Origin: Dietzia sp. ANT_WB102
GTDB taxonomy: Bacteria > Actinomycetota > Actinomycetes > Mycobacteriales > Mycobacteriaceae
Direction: 5' to 3'
DNA: 64,000 bases
NCBI RefSeq assembly: GCF_008369165.1
Contig: NZ_VOBA01000003.1
Coordinates: forward strand, 62,001 to 126,000
Shown: in pieces, positions 36,158-46,614 of the stretch
Numbering within the stretch: the stretch's first letter is position 1
Layout of the letters: each line of letters starts with the position of its first letter
Position numbers and translations under genes: made by a program
The notes under the pieces: generated by a model
Databases searched by the model: none
What the model saw: the letters and a program-made list of their open reading frames with translations, nothing else
What the model was told of the DNA's origin: nothing

Positions 36158-36181
36158 CTATCGGGCACCCCCGCTATCGGG
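36158..36181. promoter_or_regulatory. Direct repeat CTATCGGG in divergent promoter region
   Basis: Two identical 8-base units CTATCGGG (36158-36165 and 36174-36181) with a 16-base period lie between the divergent acyl-CoA synthetase and dehydrogenase genes. A regulator site is the likely role. The binder is unknown. Confidence 0.35.
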
Positions 36182-36233
36182 GCTGGAGCGGCCGGGGGGT
36201 GGCGGTGCACTCTAATGGGAGTCGACCGACCCC

Positions 36234-36251
36234 GGGGACCGTGCGGTCCCC
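36234..36251 (+). promoter_or_regulatory. Palindromic operator or leader hairpin before the acyl-CoA dehydrogenase
   Basis: GGGGACCG (36234-36241) and CGGTCCCC (36244-36251) form a perfect inverted repeat with a two-base centre, 22 bases before the ATG. A -10-like TCTAAT lies at 36211-36216. The GACCG..CGGTC core resembles many TetR-family operators. Confidence 0.45.
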
Positions 36252-36273
36252 CACTCGCACCCGGAGGACCCCC

Positions 36274-37413
36274 ATGGCCGTGGACCGCCTGCTTCCCAGC
36301 GACGAGGCATACGAACTGATCGAGATGACGCGCTCGGTCGCCGACAAGCTCCTCGAGCCGATCGCCGCCGAGCACGAGCGGAACCACACCTACCCGGAGG
36401 GCCTGTTCGCCCAGCTCGGCGAAGTGGGACTGCTGGGACTGCCCTACCCGGAGGAGTTCGGCGGCGGCGACCAGCCGTATGAGGTGTACCTGCAGGTCCT
36501 GGAGGAGCTCGGTGCCCGGTGGGCGGCGGTCGCGGTGGCGACAAGCGTGCACGGCCTGTCCTGCTTCCCGCTCGCCACCGTCGGAACCGACGAGCAGAAG
36601 GCCGAGTGGCTGCCCGGCCTCCTCGCCGGAGAGCAGATCGGCGCGTACTCGCTGTCCGAACCCCAGGCCGGGTCGGACGCGGCCGCCTTGCGGTGCCGGG
36701 CCGAGCGCGAGGGTGACGAATACCTGGTCACCGGCACCAAGTCGTGGATCACCCACGGCGGGATCGCCGACGTCTACAACACCTTCGTGCGCACCGGGGA
36801 GGGCTCCGGTGGAATCTCGTGCCTGCTCGTCCCGCGCGAGACCGAGAACCTCCACTTCGGCAAGCCCGAGGACAAGATGGGCCTCAACGGTGTGCCCACC
36901 ACCACCGCCTCGTACGAGGGCGCACGGGTCGATGCGAGCCGCCTGCTCGGCGCGGAGGGCGAGGGCCTCCGGATCGCCTTCTCGGCCCTGGACTCGGGCC
37001 GCCTCGGGATCGCCGCGGTGGCCACCGGCATCGCGCAACGCGCACTGGACGACGCGGTCGCCTACGCGAACGAGCGCGAGGCCTTCGGCAAGACGATCAT
37101 CGGACACCAGGGGCTGGGTTTCCTGCTCGCGGACATGGCCGCCGCGGTGGCCTCGGCCCGCGCCTCCTACCTCGACGCCGCCCGCCGCAAGGACGCCGGG
37201 CGCCCGTACTCGCGTGAGGCCTCGATCGCCAAGCTCACTGCCACCGACGCCGCCATGAAGGTGACGACCGATGCGGTGCAGGTCCTCGGCGGCGTGGGGT
37301 ACACCCGCGAGTTCCCGGTGGAGCGCTACATGCGCGAGGCCAAGATCACGCAGATCTTCGAGGGCACCAACCAGATCCAGCGGCTGGTGATCGCCCGTAG
37401 CCTCGCCGGCTGA
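36274..37413 (+). CDS. Acyl-CoA dehydrogenase
   Basis: A 379-residue FAD enzyme for the alpha-beta oxidation of acyl-CoAs. The signatures LPYPEEFGGG, AYSLSEPQAGSDAAAL (FAD/substrate loop), GTKSWITHGG, and VLGGVGYTREFPVERYMREAKITQIFEGTNQIQ are complete, and the last carries the catalytic-base Glu in EGTNQIQ. This is a short/medium-chain-type enzyme (FadE25-like). CCGGAGGA precedes the ATG at 36274. It is divergent from the acyl-CoA synthetase, and the two could act in series. The chain length is not determinable. Confidence 0.93.
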   Translation: MAVDRLLPSDEAYELIEMTRSVADKLLEPIAAEHERNHTYPEGLFAQLGEVGLLGLPYPEEFGGGDQPYEVYLQVLEELGARWAAVAVATSVHGLSCFPLATVGTDEQKAEWLPGLLAGEQIGAYSLSEPQAGSDAAALRCRAEREGDEYLVTGTKSWITHGGIADVYNTFVRTGEGSGGISCLLVPRETENLHFGKPEDKMGLNGVPTTTASYEGARVDASRLLGAEGEGLRIAFSALDSGRLGIAAVATGIAQRALDDAVAYANEREAFGKTIIGHQGLGFLLADMAAAVASARASYLDAARRKDAGRPYSREASIAKLTATDAAMKVTTDAVQVLGGVGYTREFPVERYMREAKITQIFEGTNQIQRLVIARSLAG

Positions 37414-37496
37414 GCCTTGCCCTTCGGGCGGTTCGGGTAGCGCCGTCCCACAGCGCGCGGCGGCCTCGGCGGTCGAAAATGCCTAGGCTGGACGCC

Positions 37497-38063
37497 ATGT
37501 CCTCCCTCTCCGAGTCCCCCACCTCCGGGTCGCCGTCTGGGCAGGCCGAACTCGTCGTCCTCCTCCACGAGGACGGCACGCCCATCGGCTCCGCGGACAA
37601 GGCCACCGTCCACACCACCAACACTCCGCTGCACCTGGCGTTCTCGTGCCACGTGGTCGACGACGAGGGCCGCGTCCTCCTCACCCGGCGGGCTCTGGGC
37701 AAGCTGACCTGGCCCGGCATCTGGACCAACTCGTTCTGCGGTCATCCCGGACCCGGCGAGGATCCGGTCGACGCAATCGTGCGGCGAGCCGAACAGGAGC
37801 TCGGCACGAGGGTGGATTCGATCGAATCCGCGGTACCGGACTTCCGCTACCGAGCGGTCGACGACTCGGGGATCGTGGAGAACGAAATCTGTCCGGTGTT
37901 CACCGCCCGCATCCGCGCCTCGGTGAAGCCACGGGCCGACGAGGTGTGCGCGCACCACTGGGCTCATCCGACTGACGTCCGAACCGCTGTCGACGCCACC
38001 CCGTTCGCCTTCAGTCCGTGGCTGGTCGCCCAGGTTCCCCGGATGGAGCTATACGCGCGCTGA
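37497..38063 (+). CDS. idi: Isopentenyl-diphosphate delta-isomerase, type I
   Basis: Interconverts IPP and DMAPP for isoprenoid synthesis. The 188-residue Nudix-fold protein contains the catalytic Cys in NSFCGHPGPGE and the catalytic Glu in VENEICPV, as in E. coli Idi, and the metal-binding HLAFSCHVVDDEGRVLLTRRA. A second ATG at 37479 would add six residues; the later start gives the usual N-terminus. It lies 83 bases after the acyl-CoA dehydrogenase and is convergent to purD. Confidence 0.95.
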   Translation: MSSLSESPTSGSPSGQAELVVLLHEDGTPIGSADKATVHTTNTPLHLAFSCHVVDDEGRVLLTRRALGKLTWPGIWTNSFCGHPGPGEDPVDAIVRRAEQELGTRVDSIESAVPDFRYRAVDDSGIVENEICPVFTARIRASVKPRADEVCAHHWAHPTDVRTAVDATPFAFSPWLVAQVPRMELYAR

Positions 38064-38107
38064 TCGTCCGGCCCGGCGCCGGTGCGCGCACCTCGCCAAC
38101 GCGCCCC

Positions 38108-38170
38108 CGCCGAAGTGTGCTCGTCTTCCGACTTACGCTCCCCGTCTGCCGGTTTCGGCACACTTGGGCG
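38108..38170. repeat. Wide-loop inverted repeat between idi and purD
   Basis: Arms of 13 bases (38108-38120 and 38158-38170) match with one mismatch around a 37-base loop, in the 216-base gap between the convergent idi and purD genes. No gene is seen in that gap. It could be a terminator-like structure or a small structured RNA. Confidence 0.4.
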
Positions 38171-38279
38171 TCGACTCTGGTCCATTTCCGCAGCGCAACC
38201 CGGGGGATCAGGCGCGGCCGGGCTCAGAGTCCGGCCGAGACCCTGCGCCGCGAGAGCCGCGCGCCGAGAGCCAAGAGAG

Positions 38280-39536
38280 TCAGCCGGGAATGGTGATACG
38301 GCCTTCCTCGGCGGCCTGGCCGATGTCGCGGCGGTAGTGTCCGCCTCCGAGCTCGATGCCGTCAAGGATCCGGTAGGCCTCGGCGCGGGCTGCCGCGAGA
38401 TCCGCCCCGGTACCGACCACCGACAGGACGCGGCCCCCGGCGGAGACCAGTCGCCCGTCGGCGTCTCGGGCCGTGCCCGCGTGGAGCACTCCCGGCTGCT
38501 CGGCGCCCTCGATGAGGTCTCCCCGCCGCGGCGTCGCCGGGTAGTGCTCGGCTGCGAGCACCACGGTCACAGCGGCACCGTCACGCCACACCAGTGGCGG
38601 GAGCTCGGCGAGTCGGCCGGTAGCCACCGCGTGCAGGGTCTGACCCAGCGGCGACTCCAGCAACGCCAGCACGGCCTGCGTCTCGGGGTCACCGAAGCGG
38701 CAGTTGAATTCCACGACCTCAGGCCCGGCGGAGGTGATCGCCAGCCCCGCGTACAGCAGGCCGGAGAACCCGCAGCCGCGCGCGACCATCTCGCGAGCCA
38801 CCGGTTCACACACCTCGGAGACGATCCGATCGACCATCCCCTCCGGCAACCACGGCAGCGGCGTGTAGGCGCCCATACCGCCGGTGTTGGGACCGCGGTC
38901 GCCCTCACCGACCCGCTTGTGGTCTTGGGCGGGTAGCAGTGGCACGACGGTCTCGCCATCGACCAGGCAGAACAGTGAGACCTCCGGGCCGTCGAGGAAC
39001 GACTCAAGCAAAACCGGGTGACCGTCATCGAGACAGGCGAGGGCGTGAGCGTGGGCGGCGGACCGGTCGGGGGTCACCACGACCCCCTTGCCCGCGGCCA
39101 GCCCGTCGTCCTTGACCACCCAGGTCGGGCCGAAACGGTCGAGCGCCTCGTCGAGGTCCGCGGGCGAATCCACGATCTCCGCTCGCGCGGTCTTGACGCC
39201 TGCAGCCGCCATGACATCCTTGGCGAACGCCTTGGACCCCTCGATGCGGGCTGCGGCGGCGGACGGGCCGAATACCGGGATGCCGGCCTCGCGAAGGGCA
39301 TCGGCGACGCCGGCCACCAGGGGGACTTCCGGGCCGATGACGACGAGGTCGGCGAAAACCTTGCGGGCCAGGGCCGTCACCGCGGCGGGATCGGTGACCG
39401 CGATGTCGTGGCACTGGGCCTGCACCATGCCGGGGTTGCCCGGCGCGGCGTGCAGCTCGGTCACCTCGGGATCCGCGGCGAGGGCGACGAGTAGGGCGTG
39501 CTCACGGGCACCGGAACCGATCACGAGAATGCGCAC
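38280..39536 (-). CDS. purD: Phosphoribosylamine-glycine ligase
   Basis: GAR synthetase, an ATP-grasp enzyme that couples phosphoribosylamine and glycine in step 2 of purine synthesis. From GTG 39536 the product is 418 residues, the family norm. The N-terminus [19 protein letters not shown] is the conserved start, with APGNPGM, the ATP-grasp loop [12 protein letters not shown], and [20 protein letters not shown]. The longer open frame upstream is Arg/Ser-rich and not conserved. No strong ribosome-binding site is visible. It is divergent from none: the TetR gene lies upstream on the same strand. Confidence 0.97.
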   Translation of the reverse strand: MRILVIGSGAREHALLVALAADPEVTELHAAPGNPGMVQAQCHDIAVTDPAAVTALARKVFADLVVIGPEVPLVAGVADALREAGIPVFGPSAAAARIEGSKAFAKDVMAAAGVKTARAEIVDSPADLDEALDRFGPTWVVKDDGLAAGKGVVVTPDRSAAHAHALACLDDGHPVLLESFLDGPEVSLFCLVDGETVVPLLPAQDHKRVGEGDRGPNTGGMGAYTPLPWLPEGMVDRIVSEVCEPVAREMVARGCGFSGLLYAGLAITSAGPEVVEFNCRFGDPETQAVLALLESPLGQTLHAVATGRLAELPPLVWRDGAAVTVVLAAEHYPATPRRGDLIEGAEQPGVLHAGTARDADGRLVSAGGRVLSVVGTGADLAAARAEAYRILDGIELGGGHYRRDIGQAAEEGRITIPG

Positions 39537-39606
39537 AGCGACCACAATAGTCCGGCCTCTGCGGCTTGTTGACCTGGCCCGGAACGAATGGGCCGAATTC
39601 CCTCGG

Positions 39607-40305
39607 CTAGTCGGCCGTGTGAGCGACCGGGAACGCCGCGTCACGGACCCGGACGCCCTCCTCGGTGAGCAGGTCCGTCATGCACAGATCGATGGTTCGG
39701 GTGATCCACTGGAGGGCCTCTGGGGTACGCATGGGCCGGATCCCGAACATCGCCTGTGTGCTCAGCCCGGAGATAGCCGCCCACAGCGAATGCTCATCCG
39801 TCATAACCGTCCCGGGCCGGAATGTCCCCGCCTCGATCCCGCGGTCGATGGCGGCCTGCAACATCTCCGAGATGACCCGTGCCTGCTCGGTGACCGTCTC
39901 CGACGAACCGAGGTTCTCCATCATCGTGCGCGCCCACGCCGGATCATCGATGGAGAAATCCACCATCGCGATGGCCGCGTCACGCACTTCCAGGTAACTC
40001 GCGATGACGGGATCCGATTCTTCGCCGTCGACGGCCGGAACCGCGACCGCGACGCGATCTGCCAACTCGACGAACCCGCGGGCCGCGACTTCCTCGACGA
40101 GCTGCTGGCGATTAGCGAAGTGCCGGTATGCCGCGGTCGCGGACACCCCGATGTGCGGGGCGATCTCGCGGAGGATGATCGCCTTCTCGCCGGCGGTCCG
40201 GGCCCGGGCGGTGGCCTCCTGGATAATGGCATTTCGGAGGTCACCGTGATGGTAGGCCTTCTTCTTCACTGTGACCTCAGCTGTCGCAATGCCTGCCTGG
40301 ACCAT
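39607..40305 (-). CDS. TetR-family transcriptional regulator
   Basis: A 232-residue repressor-type protein. The helix-turn-helix is at about residues 18-65 ([17 protein letters not shown], then [18 protein letters not shown]), with an alpha-helical ligand domain and the TetR_C_33-like segment TMMENLG and [12 protein letters not shown]. It is divergent from the HIT gene with 134 bases between. Its target is unknown; TetR members of this subgroup often control lipid or efflux genes. No clear palindrome was found in its own promoter. Confidence 0.9.
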   Translation of the reverse strand: MVQAGIATAEVTVKKKAYHHGDLRNAIIQEATARARTAGEKAIILREIAPHIGVSATAAYRHFANRQQLVEEVAARGFVELADRVAVAVPAVDGEESDPVIASYLEVRDAAIAMVDFSIDDPAWARTMMENLGSSETVTEQARVISEMLQAAIDRGIEAGTFRPGTVMTDEHSLWAAISGLSTQAMFGIRPMRTPEALQWITRTIDLCMTDLLTEEGVRVRDAAFPVAHTAD

Positions 40306-40439
40306 GCCGATGCTCCTTCGCGCGGGTAAACGTAAGTGAAACGACCAGAGCCGCCCCTTAATCGACGGACTCCCCCATTAGAACACTATTGACCCGTCTT
40401 CTACCTGAGCCCTTCACCTCCGATACGTAAGCTGGACCC

Positions 40440-40868
40440 ATGTCGACGGTTTTCAGCAAAATTATCGCCGGGGAATTGCCGGGCCGTTTCGTCTGGAAGG
40501 ACCCCGAAGTGGTCGCATTCCTCACGATCGCACCCGTCGCCCCGGGCCACACCCTGATCGTGCCGCGCGCGGAGGTCGATCGCTGGACTGACCTGGAACC
40601 GCAGCTGTTGATCCGGCTCAACGAGGTCGCGCAGGCAGTCGGCAAGGCTGTGGTGGAAGGCTTCGGGGCGGCGCGCGCCGGCTATCTCATCGCCGGGTTC
40701 GAGGTGCCCCATACCCACATTCATGTGTTTCCTGCCAACGATATGTCGGGCTTCGACCTATCGCTAGCGAACCCTGACGCGCCCGCCGAGGAATCCGACG
40801 CGGCCGCGGATACTCTCCGCCGGTCGCTTCGTGGACTCGGATACGGTGAATTCGTCCCTGAGTCCTGA
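40440..40868 (+). CDS. HIT-family nucleotide hydrolase
   Basis: A 142-residue histidine-triad protein with the active-site motif HTHIHVFP (residues 91-98) and FSKIIAGELPG at the N-terminus. It hydrolyses nucleoside phosphoramidates or related adenylates in the cytosol. The pairing with an NTF2-like gene matches Rv0759c-Rv0760c of M. tuberculosis, where both are divergent or convergent as here. ATG 40440 gives the family start. The gene is convergent with the first NTF2-like gene, 33 bases apart. Confidence 0.93.
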   Translation: MSTVFSKIIAGELPGRFVWKDPEVVAFLTIAPVAPGHTLIVPRAEVDRWTDLEPQLLIRLNEVAQAVGKAVVEGFGAARAGYLIAGFEVPHTHIHVFPANDMSGFDLSLANPDAPAEESDAAADTLRRSLRGLGYGEFVPES

Positions 40869-40901
40869 AAGCCGGGCGTACCAGAATGGATCCGAACCGG
40901 C

Positions 40902-41294
40902 TCAGTGCCCCAGCGCCCGGTTCAACGACTGGACATCCTGGTAGTCGGTCCACTCGCAGATCAGGCCGTCGCGCAGTGTAAAGAACGCGCCGACCTCCAG
41001 CGTGAGGTCCTGCCCCCCGATGGTCATGTACGTGGTCCGGTTTATGGCCGCACTGTCGCCCGTACCGAGTACGTGATGGGTCACGTACCGCACATTCGTT
41101 GAGGTCTCCGCAGCGAACGTCATGATGTCCCGCAGTCCCTCGTGACCGTGGGTGCTCTGCAGGCCCTCGATCCGCAGCACCACGTCGCTGGTGCAGTACG
41201 CTCGCGCGGTCTCGAAATCTCCCTCTAAGACCGCCTGCAGGAACGTCAGGGCCACCTGCCCGGGTTTCGACCTGGTCGACCGTTCGTCACTCAA
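40902..41294 (-). CDS. NTF2-like/SnoaL protein (limonene-epoxide-hydrolase-like)
   Basis: A 130-residue cone-shaped alpha+beta-barrel protein of the SnoaL/limonene-1,2-epoxide hydrolase group, similar to Rv0760c. Visible: FLQAVLEGDFETARAYCTSDV, then IGGQDLTLEVGAFFTLRDGLICEWTDYQD. The Asp residues near ICEWTDY correspond to the usual active-site region. It may be a steroid- or epoxide-modifying enzyme, but many relatives bind only ligands. A second paralogue lies 52 bases upstream on the same strand, so the two arose by duplication or form a heterodimer. Confidence 0.82.
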   Translation of the reverse strand: MSDERSTRSKPGQVALTFLQAVLEGDFETARAYCTSDVVLRIEGLQSTHGHEGLRDIMTFAAETSTNVRYVTHHVLGTGDSAAINRTTYMTIGGQDLTLEVGAFFTLRDGLICEWTDYQDVQSLNRALGH

Positions 41295-41346
41295 TTACCG
41301 CTCCCCTACATCGTTCATCGACCTGGCCTCCCCGCCCCGCGTCCCG

Positions 41347-41724
41347 TTAGCCGACGACGACGTCGATCGCCTCAAGGTTCTGGTAGTCCGCCCACCGGGT
41401 GACCACCCCGTCCTCGACCTCGACAAACGAACAGGCCCGGACCTCGATCCCACCACTGGGCAGCGTAAACCTCTGGACCCGGCGCAGTGCCACGACGACC
41501 CCATCCTCGAGCACGTCCCCATCGACGACGTTGGTTACGAACCCGGACAGTCGACTGAGGTCGGACACGATGTCACGAACGCCCTGGTGCCCCTCGTATC
41601 GCCTGACATGGCTGTTGGTGAAGATGATCGACGGAGACGAGAGCCTGATCGCGGTGTCGACATCGCCGGAGACGACTGCCCACATCCACGAGAGGGCCAC
41701 GCTGCTGGGAGACTGTTCCAACAT
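41347..41724 (-). CDS. Second NTF2-like/SnoaL paralogue
   Basis: A 125-residue paralogue of the downstream gene: WMWAVVSGDVDTAIRLSSPSI, RYEGHQGVRDIVSDLSRL, and EVRACSFVEVEDGVVTRWADYQNLEAID. The shared WxDYQ segment at the same place supports common origin. ATG 41724 is preferred; the open frame extends back over the tRNA gene, which rules out the longer start. Residue differences between the copies in the central strands suggest distinct ligands. Function not known. Confidence 0.8.
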   Translation of the reverse strand: MLEQSPSSVALSWMWAVVSGDVDTAIRLSSPSIIFTNSHVRRYEGHQGVRDIVSDLSRLSGFVTNVVDGDVLEDGVVVALRRVQRFTLPSGGIEVRACSFVEVEDGVVTRWADYQNLEAIDVVVG

Positions 41725-41871
41725 CGGGGAGGCTCCTCGATACGGTCGGTGCGAAAAATACTGTTGGCGGATTGGACTACAGAAACTCGGGGTTCGCAAC
41801 CGGTATCGGGCACTCCGTATGCACGGCGCACTGAGGCGAGCGTCGGCGACCATCGAGCCCGCCCAGTTCAG

Positions 41872-41944
41872 AGCTGGAGACGAGACTTGAACTCGCAACC
41901 GCCCGATTACAAGTCGGGTGCGCTACCAATTGCGCCACTCCAGC
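41872..41944 (-). tRNA. tRNA-Thr(UGU)
   Basis: A 73-base cloverleaf read on the minus strand: acceptor stem GCTGGAG/CTCCAGC, D stem GCGC/GCGC, anticodon stem CCCGA/TCGGG with loop CTTGTAA, so anticodon UGU, and T arm GCGAG/CTCGT with the loop TTCAAGT. CCA is not encoded. It is divergent from thrE, whose start is 62 bases away. Confidence 0.95.
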
Positions 41945-42005
41945 ACGGACCACGACACCGAGGTCGGGCCCGGCACACATCCTAACCCGACCACCTTCGG
42001 AGCTT

Positions 42006-43406
42006 GTGACTACGGTGTCCACCGTGGAGACCCGCGACGCACTGGCACCGCTCACCCGCCCCCTGGCGTGGCTGGGCCTGCGCAAGTCCGCCATGGACCT
42101 GGCGGTCGAGCCCCCCCTGTCGCCGATGGCGCCGGTCGACCTGGACGACGACGGCGCGGTCACGGACGTACTCAACCTCGCCCTCGAGATCGGCGGGATC
42201 CTGCTGTCCTCCGGAGAGGGAGCCGCCGACACGGTCGCGCAGGCGGAGTCCGTCGCTGCGGCCTTCGGCCTGCCGAGCGCGACAGTAGAGGTCACCTTCA
42301 CCTCATTGGCCATCGGCGTCAACCGGCGTCGCGGCCGCCCGCCGATCTCGGTCATCCGGGTGGTCAACTACCGCACCGTCGATATGACACGGGTGACGCG
42401 CGTGTCCCGCCTCATCGACCTGATCGTGCGCCGTCAGCTCACTGTCGACCAAGCCACCGCGGAGGTCGAGGCGATCGTGGCCTCGCCACATCCGCATTCG
42501 TTCCGGGTTGCGGTGCTGGGGTGGGCGATGCTCGGATGCGCGGTCGTCATCCAGCTCGGGGGGAGCCCGCTGGCCGGCCTCATCTCCATGGTCTCGACGT
42601 TCGCGCTGATGTACGCCAACCGCTACCTGGACAGCCACCGATTGCCCAGTTTCTTCCAGCAGGTCGTCGGGGGGTTCATCGCGGCCGCCTGGGCCCTGAC
42701 CGCGTACGTCGCGGTGAGCAGCAACTTCCTCGAGGTCCAGCCGTCTCAGCTGGTGGCGGCGGGAATCATCGTGCTGCTCGCGGGACTGACCCTCGTCGGC
42801 GCCATCGAAGACGCGATCACCGGCTTCCCGGTGACCTCGGCCGGTCGAGGTGTCGAGACGATGGTCATGACCGGCGGAGTCCTCGGCGGGATCACGATCG
42901 CCCTCGCGGTGTTCGAGCGGCTGGGTATGACACCTCCACCGATCGACCCTGCGATCGCCGGCAACGCCGCGGTCCACGTGGCGGTGTTCGCCGCCGGTGT
43001 CGGTGCCGCCGGATTCGCCGTGGCCAGTTACGCGACCGTGCGGTCGACCTGGCTCGCCGCAGCCGTCGGGGCGATCGGGATGCTCATCTTCCAGGGAGTC
43101 ATGGCCATCGGGCTCGGCGTAGTGGTGGGGTCCGCACTCGCGGCGTGCACGATGGGCCTCATTGGCGGCATCCTCGCCCGTATCGCGACCATTCCGCCGC
43201 TGGTGGTGACTATCGCCGGCATCACCCCGTTCCTGCCAGGCCTGACGGTGTACCGGGGTCTGTCCGCGCTGACGAGCGACCAGACGGGCATCGGTCTGGG
43301 TCTGATGTTCCAGGCGTTAGCGATCGCGGTGGCACTGGCCGCAGGCATCGTGTTCGGCGAGTGGGTGACCCGCAATCTGCGCCGGTCGGCGGCCGCTGAC
43401 GGGTGA
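42006..43406 (+). CDS. thrE: Threonine/serine exporter
   Basis: A 466-residue inner-membrane transporter of the ThrE family, first defined in Corynebacterium glutamicum, which exports threonine and serine. The N-terminal cytoplasmic domain has EIGGILLSSGEGAADTVAQA and TFTSLAIGVNRRRG. About ten transmembrane helices follow with the late motif ITPFLPGLTVYRG. The GTG at 42006 is the annotated start; GTG 42015 is an alternative three residues in. No clear ribosome-binding site precedes it, so it may be leaderless. Confidence 0.93.
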   Translation: MTTVSTVETRDALAPLTRPLAWLGLRKSAMDLAVEPPLSPMAPVDLDDDGAVTDVLNLALEIGGILLSSGEGAADTVAQAESVAAAFGLPSATVEVTFTSLAIGVNRRRGRPPISVIRVVNYRTVDMTRVTRVSRLIDLIVRRQLTVDQATAEVEAIVASPHPHSFRVAVLGWAMLGCAVVIQLGGSPLAGLISMVSTFALMYANRYLDSHRLPSFFQQVVGGFIAAAWALTAYVAVSSNFLEVQPSQLVAAGIIVLLAGLTLVGAIEDAITGFPVTSAGRGVETMVMTGGVLGGITIALAVFERLGMTPPPIDPAIAGNAAVHVAVFAAGVGAAGFAVASYATVRSTWLAAAVGAIGMLIFQGVMAIGLGVVVGSALAACTMGLIGGILARIATIPPLVVTIAGITPFLPGLTVYRGLSALTSDQTGIGLGLMFQALAIAVALAAGIVFGEWVTRNLRRSAAADG

Positions 43407-43479
43407 CGTAGGATCGGCAGCGGACGGCATCGCCCCAAACATGGCGTGCGCGTCCCCCACCGACCACAGGAGGACACCG

Positions 43480-43662
43480 ATGGCAACCGCCGCCGCCAGC
43501 AAAGAACCCGAAATCGACGACCTCGAGCCGGTCGCGGACGAGACCGCCAACCAGGCCCGCAAGGTCGTCGCCTCATATTCCACCGACGCCGACGAGTGCC
43601 GGATGCTCCTCGATATGCTGGGGATCGGCCCAGAGCCGCAGGTGACGGCGGACGCCGAGTAG
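43480..43662 (+). CDS. Small acidic protein ahead of otsA
   Basis: A 60-residue acidic protein ([20 protein letters not shown], then [15 protein letters not shown]). AGGAGG lies seven bases before ATG 43480, a strong ribosome-binding site. It is 34 bases before otsA and probably cotranscribed. A small conserved protein in the same place precedes otsA in M. tuberculosis (Rv3489), which supports it as real. No function is known. Confidence 0.82.
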   Translation: MATAAASKEPEIDDLEPVADETANQARKVVASYSTDADECRMLLDMLGIGPEPQVTADAE

Positions 43663-43696
43663 GCGGGCCACAGCGACTAACTCGAGAGGGCACAGG

Positions 43697-45160
<1,464 letters not shown>

Positions 45161-45194
45161 GTCGCGCGCGACGGCTCGGCTGGGGTCCCACCCC

Positions 45195-46076
45195 TCACAG
45201 TGACGAGAGCTTGCCCAGCTTCCACTCCCCGCCCTCGCGGACCATGTCGACACGCAGCCGCGACGCGGAGCTCGCCGCCTTCGGCTCCTCCTTGGTCGAG
45301 ACCATCCGGTTGAGCATCACGAGCACAGTCACGTGGTCCTCGTCCACGACCTCCTCGCTCGCGGCCGCCGCGACGGTGGCGAACACGGTCGCCTCCTGCT
45401 GCTTGGCCGCCGAGGAGACGGTTGGCATCGAGCGTTCGACGAATTCGGACAAGGCCGGGTCGGTGAGGTGCTCCCGGACCGCCGCGAGTTCGGCGTCCAC
45501 CGTCTGGTGGTCGTAGCTGAACATCTGGGTGGTGATGTCGCGGGCGGCGTCCGTGGCCTCCTGAGGAGCGTCTGCGATGGCCTGCTCGACCGCAGTATCC
45601 TCCCGAGCCCCGACGTACCCCCACGTCGCCAACCCAGCGAGAACCAGGAGGATCACCGACACAGCGGCGAGGACGGGAATCAACCGGCGGCGACGTTCCT
45701 GCGCCTCCGGAGTGTCCCCGTCGCCCTTGGCCGGCCCCCGGGCGGTTGACCGCGAGTCGACCGCAGTCGAGGGTGAGCGCTCGGCGTCCCCACCCTGGCT
45801 GCCTGTGGTCGCGGCAGTCTCAACGCTCGGGGTGCCGGCACTGGGGGTGCCGGTGCTCGCTTTCTCAGTCTGCGGCATCGCTCCCATACCCTCGAAGAGC
45901 CCGCCGGCGCGGGCGGCTTCGAGGGCACGTTCGCGGGCCGCGTCGGCCTTGCGCTGCGCTCGGGCGGCGCGTTCTGCTTCGCGCTGCGCCCGGCGGGCAC
46001 TCCGGATGTCCGATCCGCCGGAACCGCCGGAGGATGCCATGGAGCCTGTCGTCTCGTCCTTGCCGTCCCTACTCAC
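45195..46076 (-). CDS. Mce-associated membrane protein (distal)
   Basis: A 293-residue Mce-associated (Mas) protein. A long charged, low-complexity cytoplasmic N-terminus (about 130 residues, Arg/Ala/Glu-rich coiled-coil-like then Ser/Thr/Pro) precedes a single transmembrane helix (LIPVLAAVSVILLVLAGLATW). A C-terminal outside domain follows, resembling the NTF2-like domains of Mas proteins. Mas proteins stabilise Mce transporters. The start overlaps the other Mas stop by four bases. It is the last gene of the operon and convergent with otsA. Confidence 0.85.
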   Translation of the reverse strand: MSRDGKDETTGSMASSGGSGGSDIRSARRAQREAERAARAQRKADAARERALEAARAGGLFEGMGAMPQTEKASTGTPSAGTPSVETAATTGSQGGDAERSPSTAVDSRSTARGPAKGDGDTPEAQERRRRLIPVLAAVSVILLVLAGLATWGYVGAREDTAVEQAIADAPQEATDAARDITTQMFSYDHQTVDAELAAVREHLTDPALSEFVERSMPTVSSAAKQQEATVFATVAAAASEEVVDEDHVTVLVMLNRMVSTKEEPKAASSASRLRVDMVREGGEWKLGKLSSL

Positions 46077-46612
46077 GGGATGAAGTTCACCCCCGACACC
46101 TTCATGCCACCGTCGTCATGCCTGTTGACCGTGACCCGGATCCGGTACTGCCGATCCTGGCCCTTTTCCGATCGCGGGTTCGCGATGGTCTGATCGATGG
46201 CCATGATGACCTGCGCCTGCTCGTTGTCGGCCTTCTCGACCGCCGCCGCGCTCACGGTGCCCTCCGCCGCGACCTTGGTGGTCTTGACGACCTCCTCGTA
46301 GGAATCACGTCGGGGGGCGAACTGCTCGGAGAAATCGCCCTCGATCTTGCTGACGATCTTGTCGACGTCTTCTTTGAGAGTGTCCTGGCGGATGGTCATC
46401 AAATCGGTCATGACCTCCTTCGCGAAGTCGCGGTACGCGGTGTTGAGCTCGGTGGCCGAGGCACGTTCGGCTCGCACGGAGCCTGCCTCACCGCGCTCGG
46501 ACAGCCACAGGCCGCCCGCGACGAGCGCGGCGATCAACGAGAGTGCGGCGATGACCGCAACCACTGTCAGGCCGGTCCGTCCGCCGCGTGGGGAGGGGTT
46601 GTTCAATGGCAC
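46073..46612 (-). CDS. Mce-associated membrane protein (proximal)
   Basis: A 179-residue Mas protein with one N-terminal helix (about residues 15-35) and an extracytoplasmic domain ending VTVNRHDDGGMKVSGVNFIP. This VNF end motif is common in Mas proteins. GTG 46612 begins two bases after the mceF stop. The second Mas gene overlaps its end. It probably scaffolds the mature Mce hexamer with its sister. Confidence 0.86.
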   Translation of the reverse strand: MPLNNPSPRGGRTGLTVVAVIAALSLIAALVAGGLWLSERGEAGSVRAERASATELNTAYRDFAKEVMTDLMTIRQDTLKEDVDKIVSKIEGDFSEQFAPRRDSYEEVVKTTKVAAEGTVSAAAVEKADNEQAQVIMAIDQTIANPRSEKGQDRQYRIRVTVNRHDDGGMKVSGVNFIP

Positions 46613-46614
46613 GT

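Noticed and set aside
40382-40395. KstR half site before the HIT gene
   Set aside because: AGAAC is present but the second half GTTCT is missing; not symmetric.
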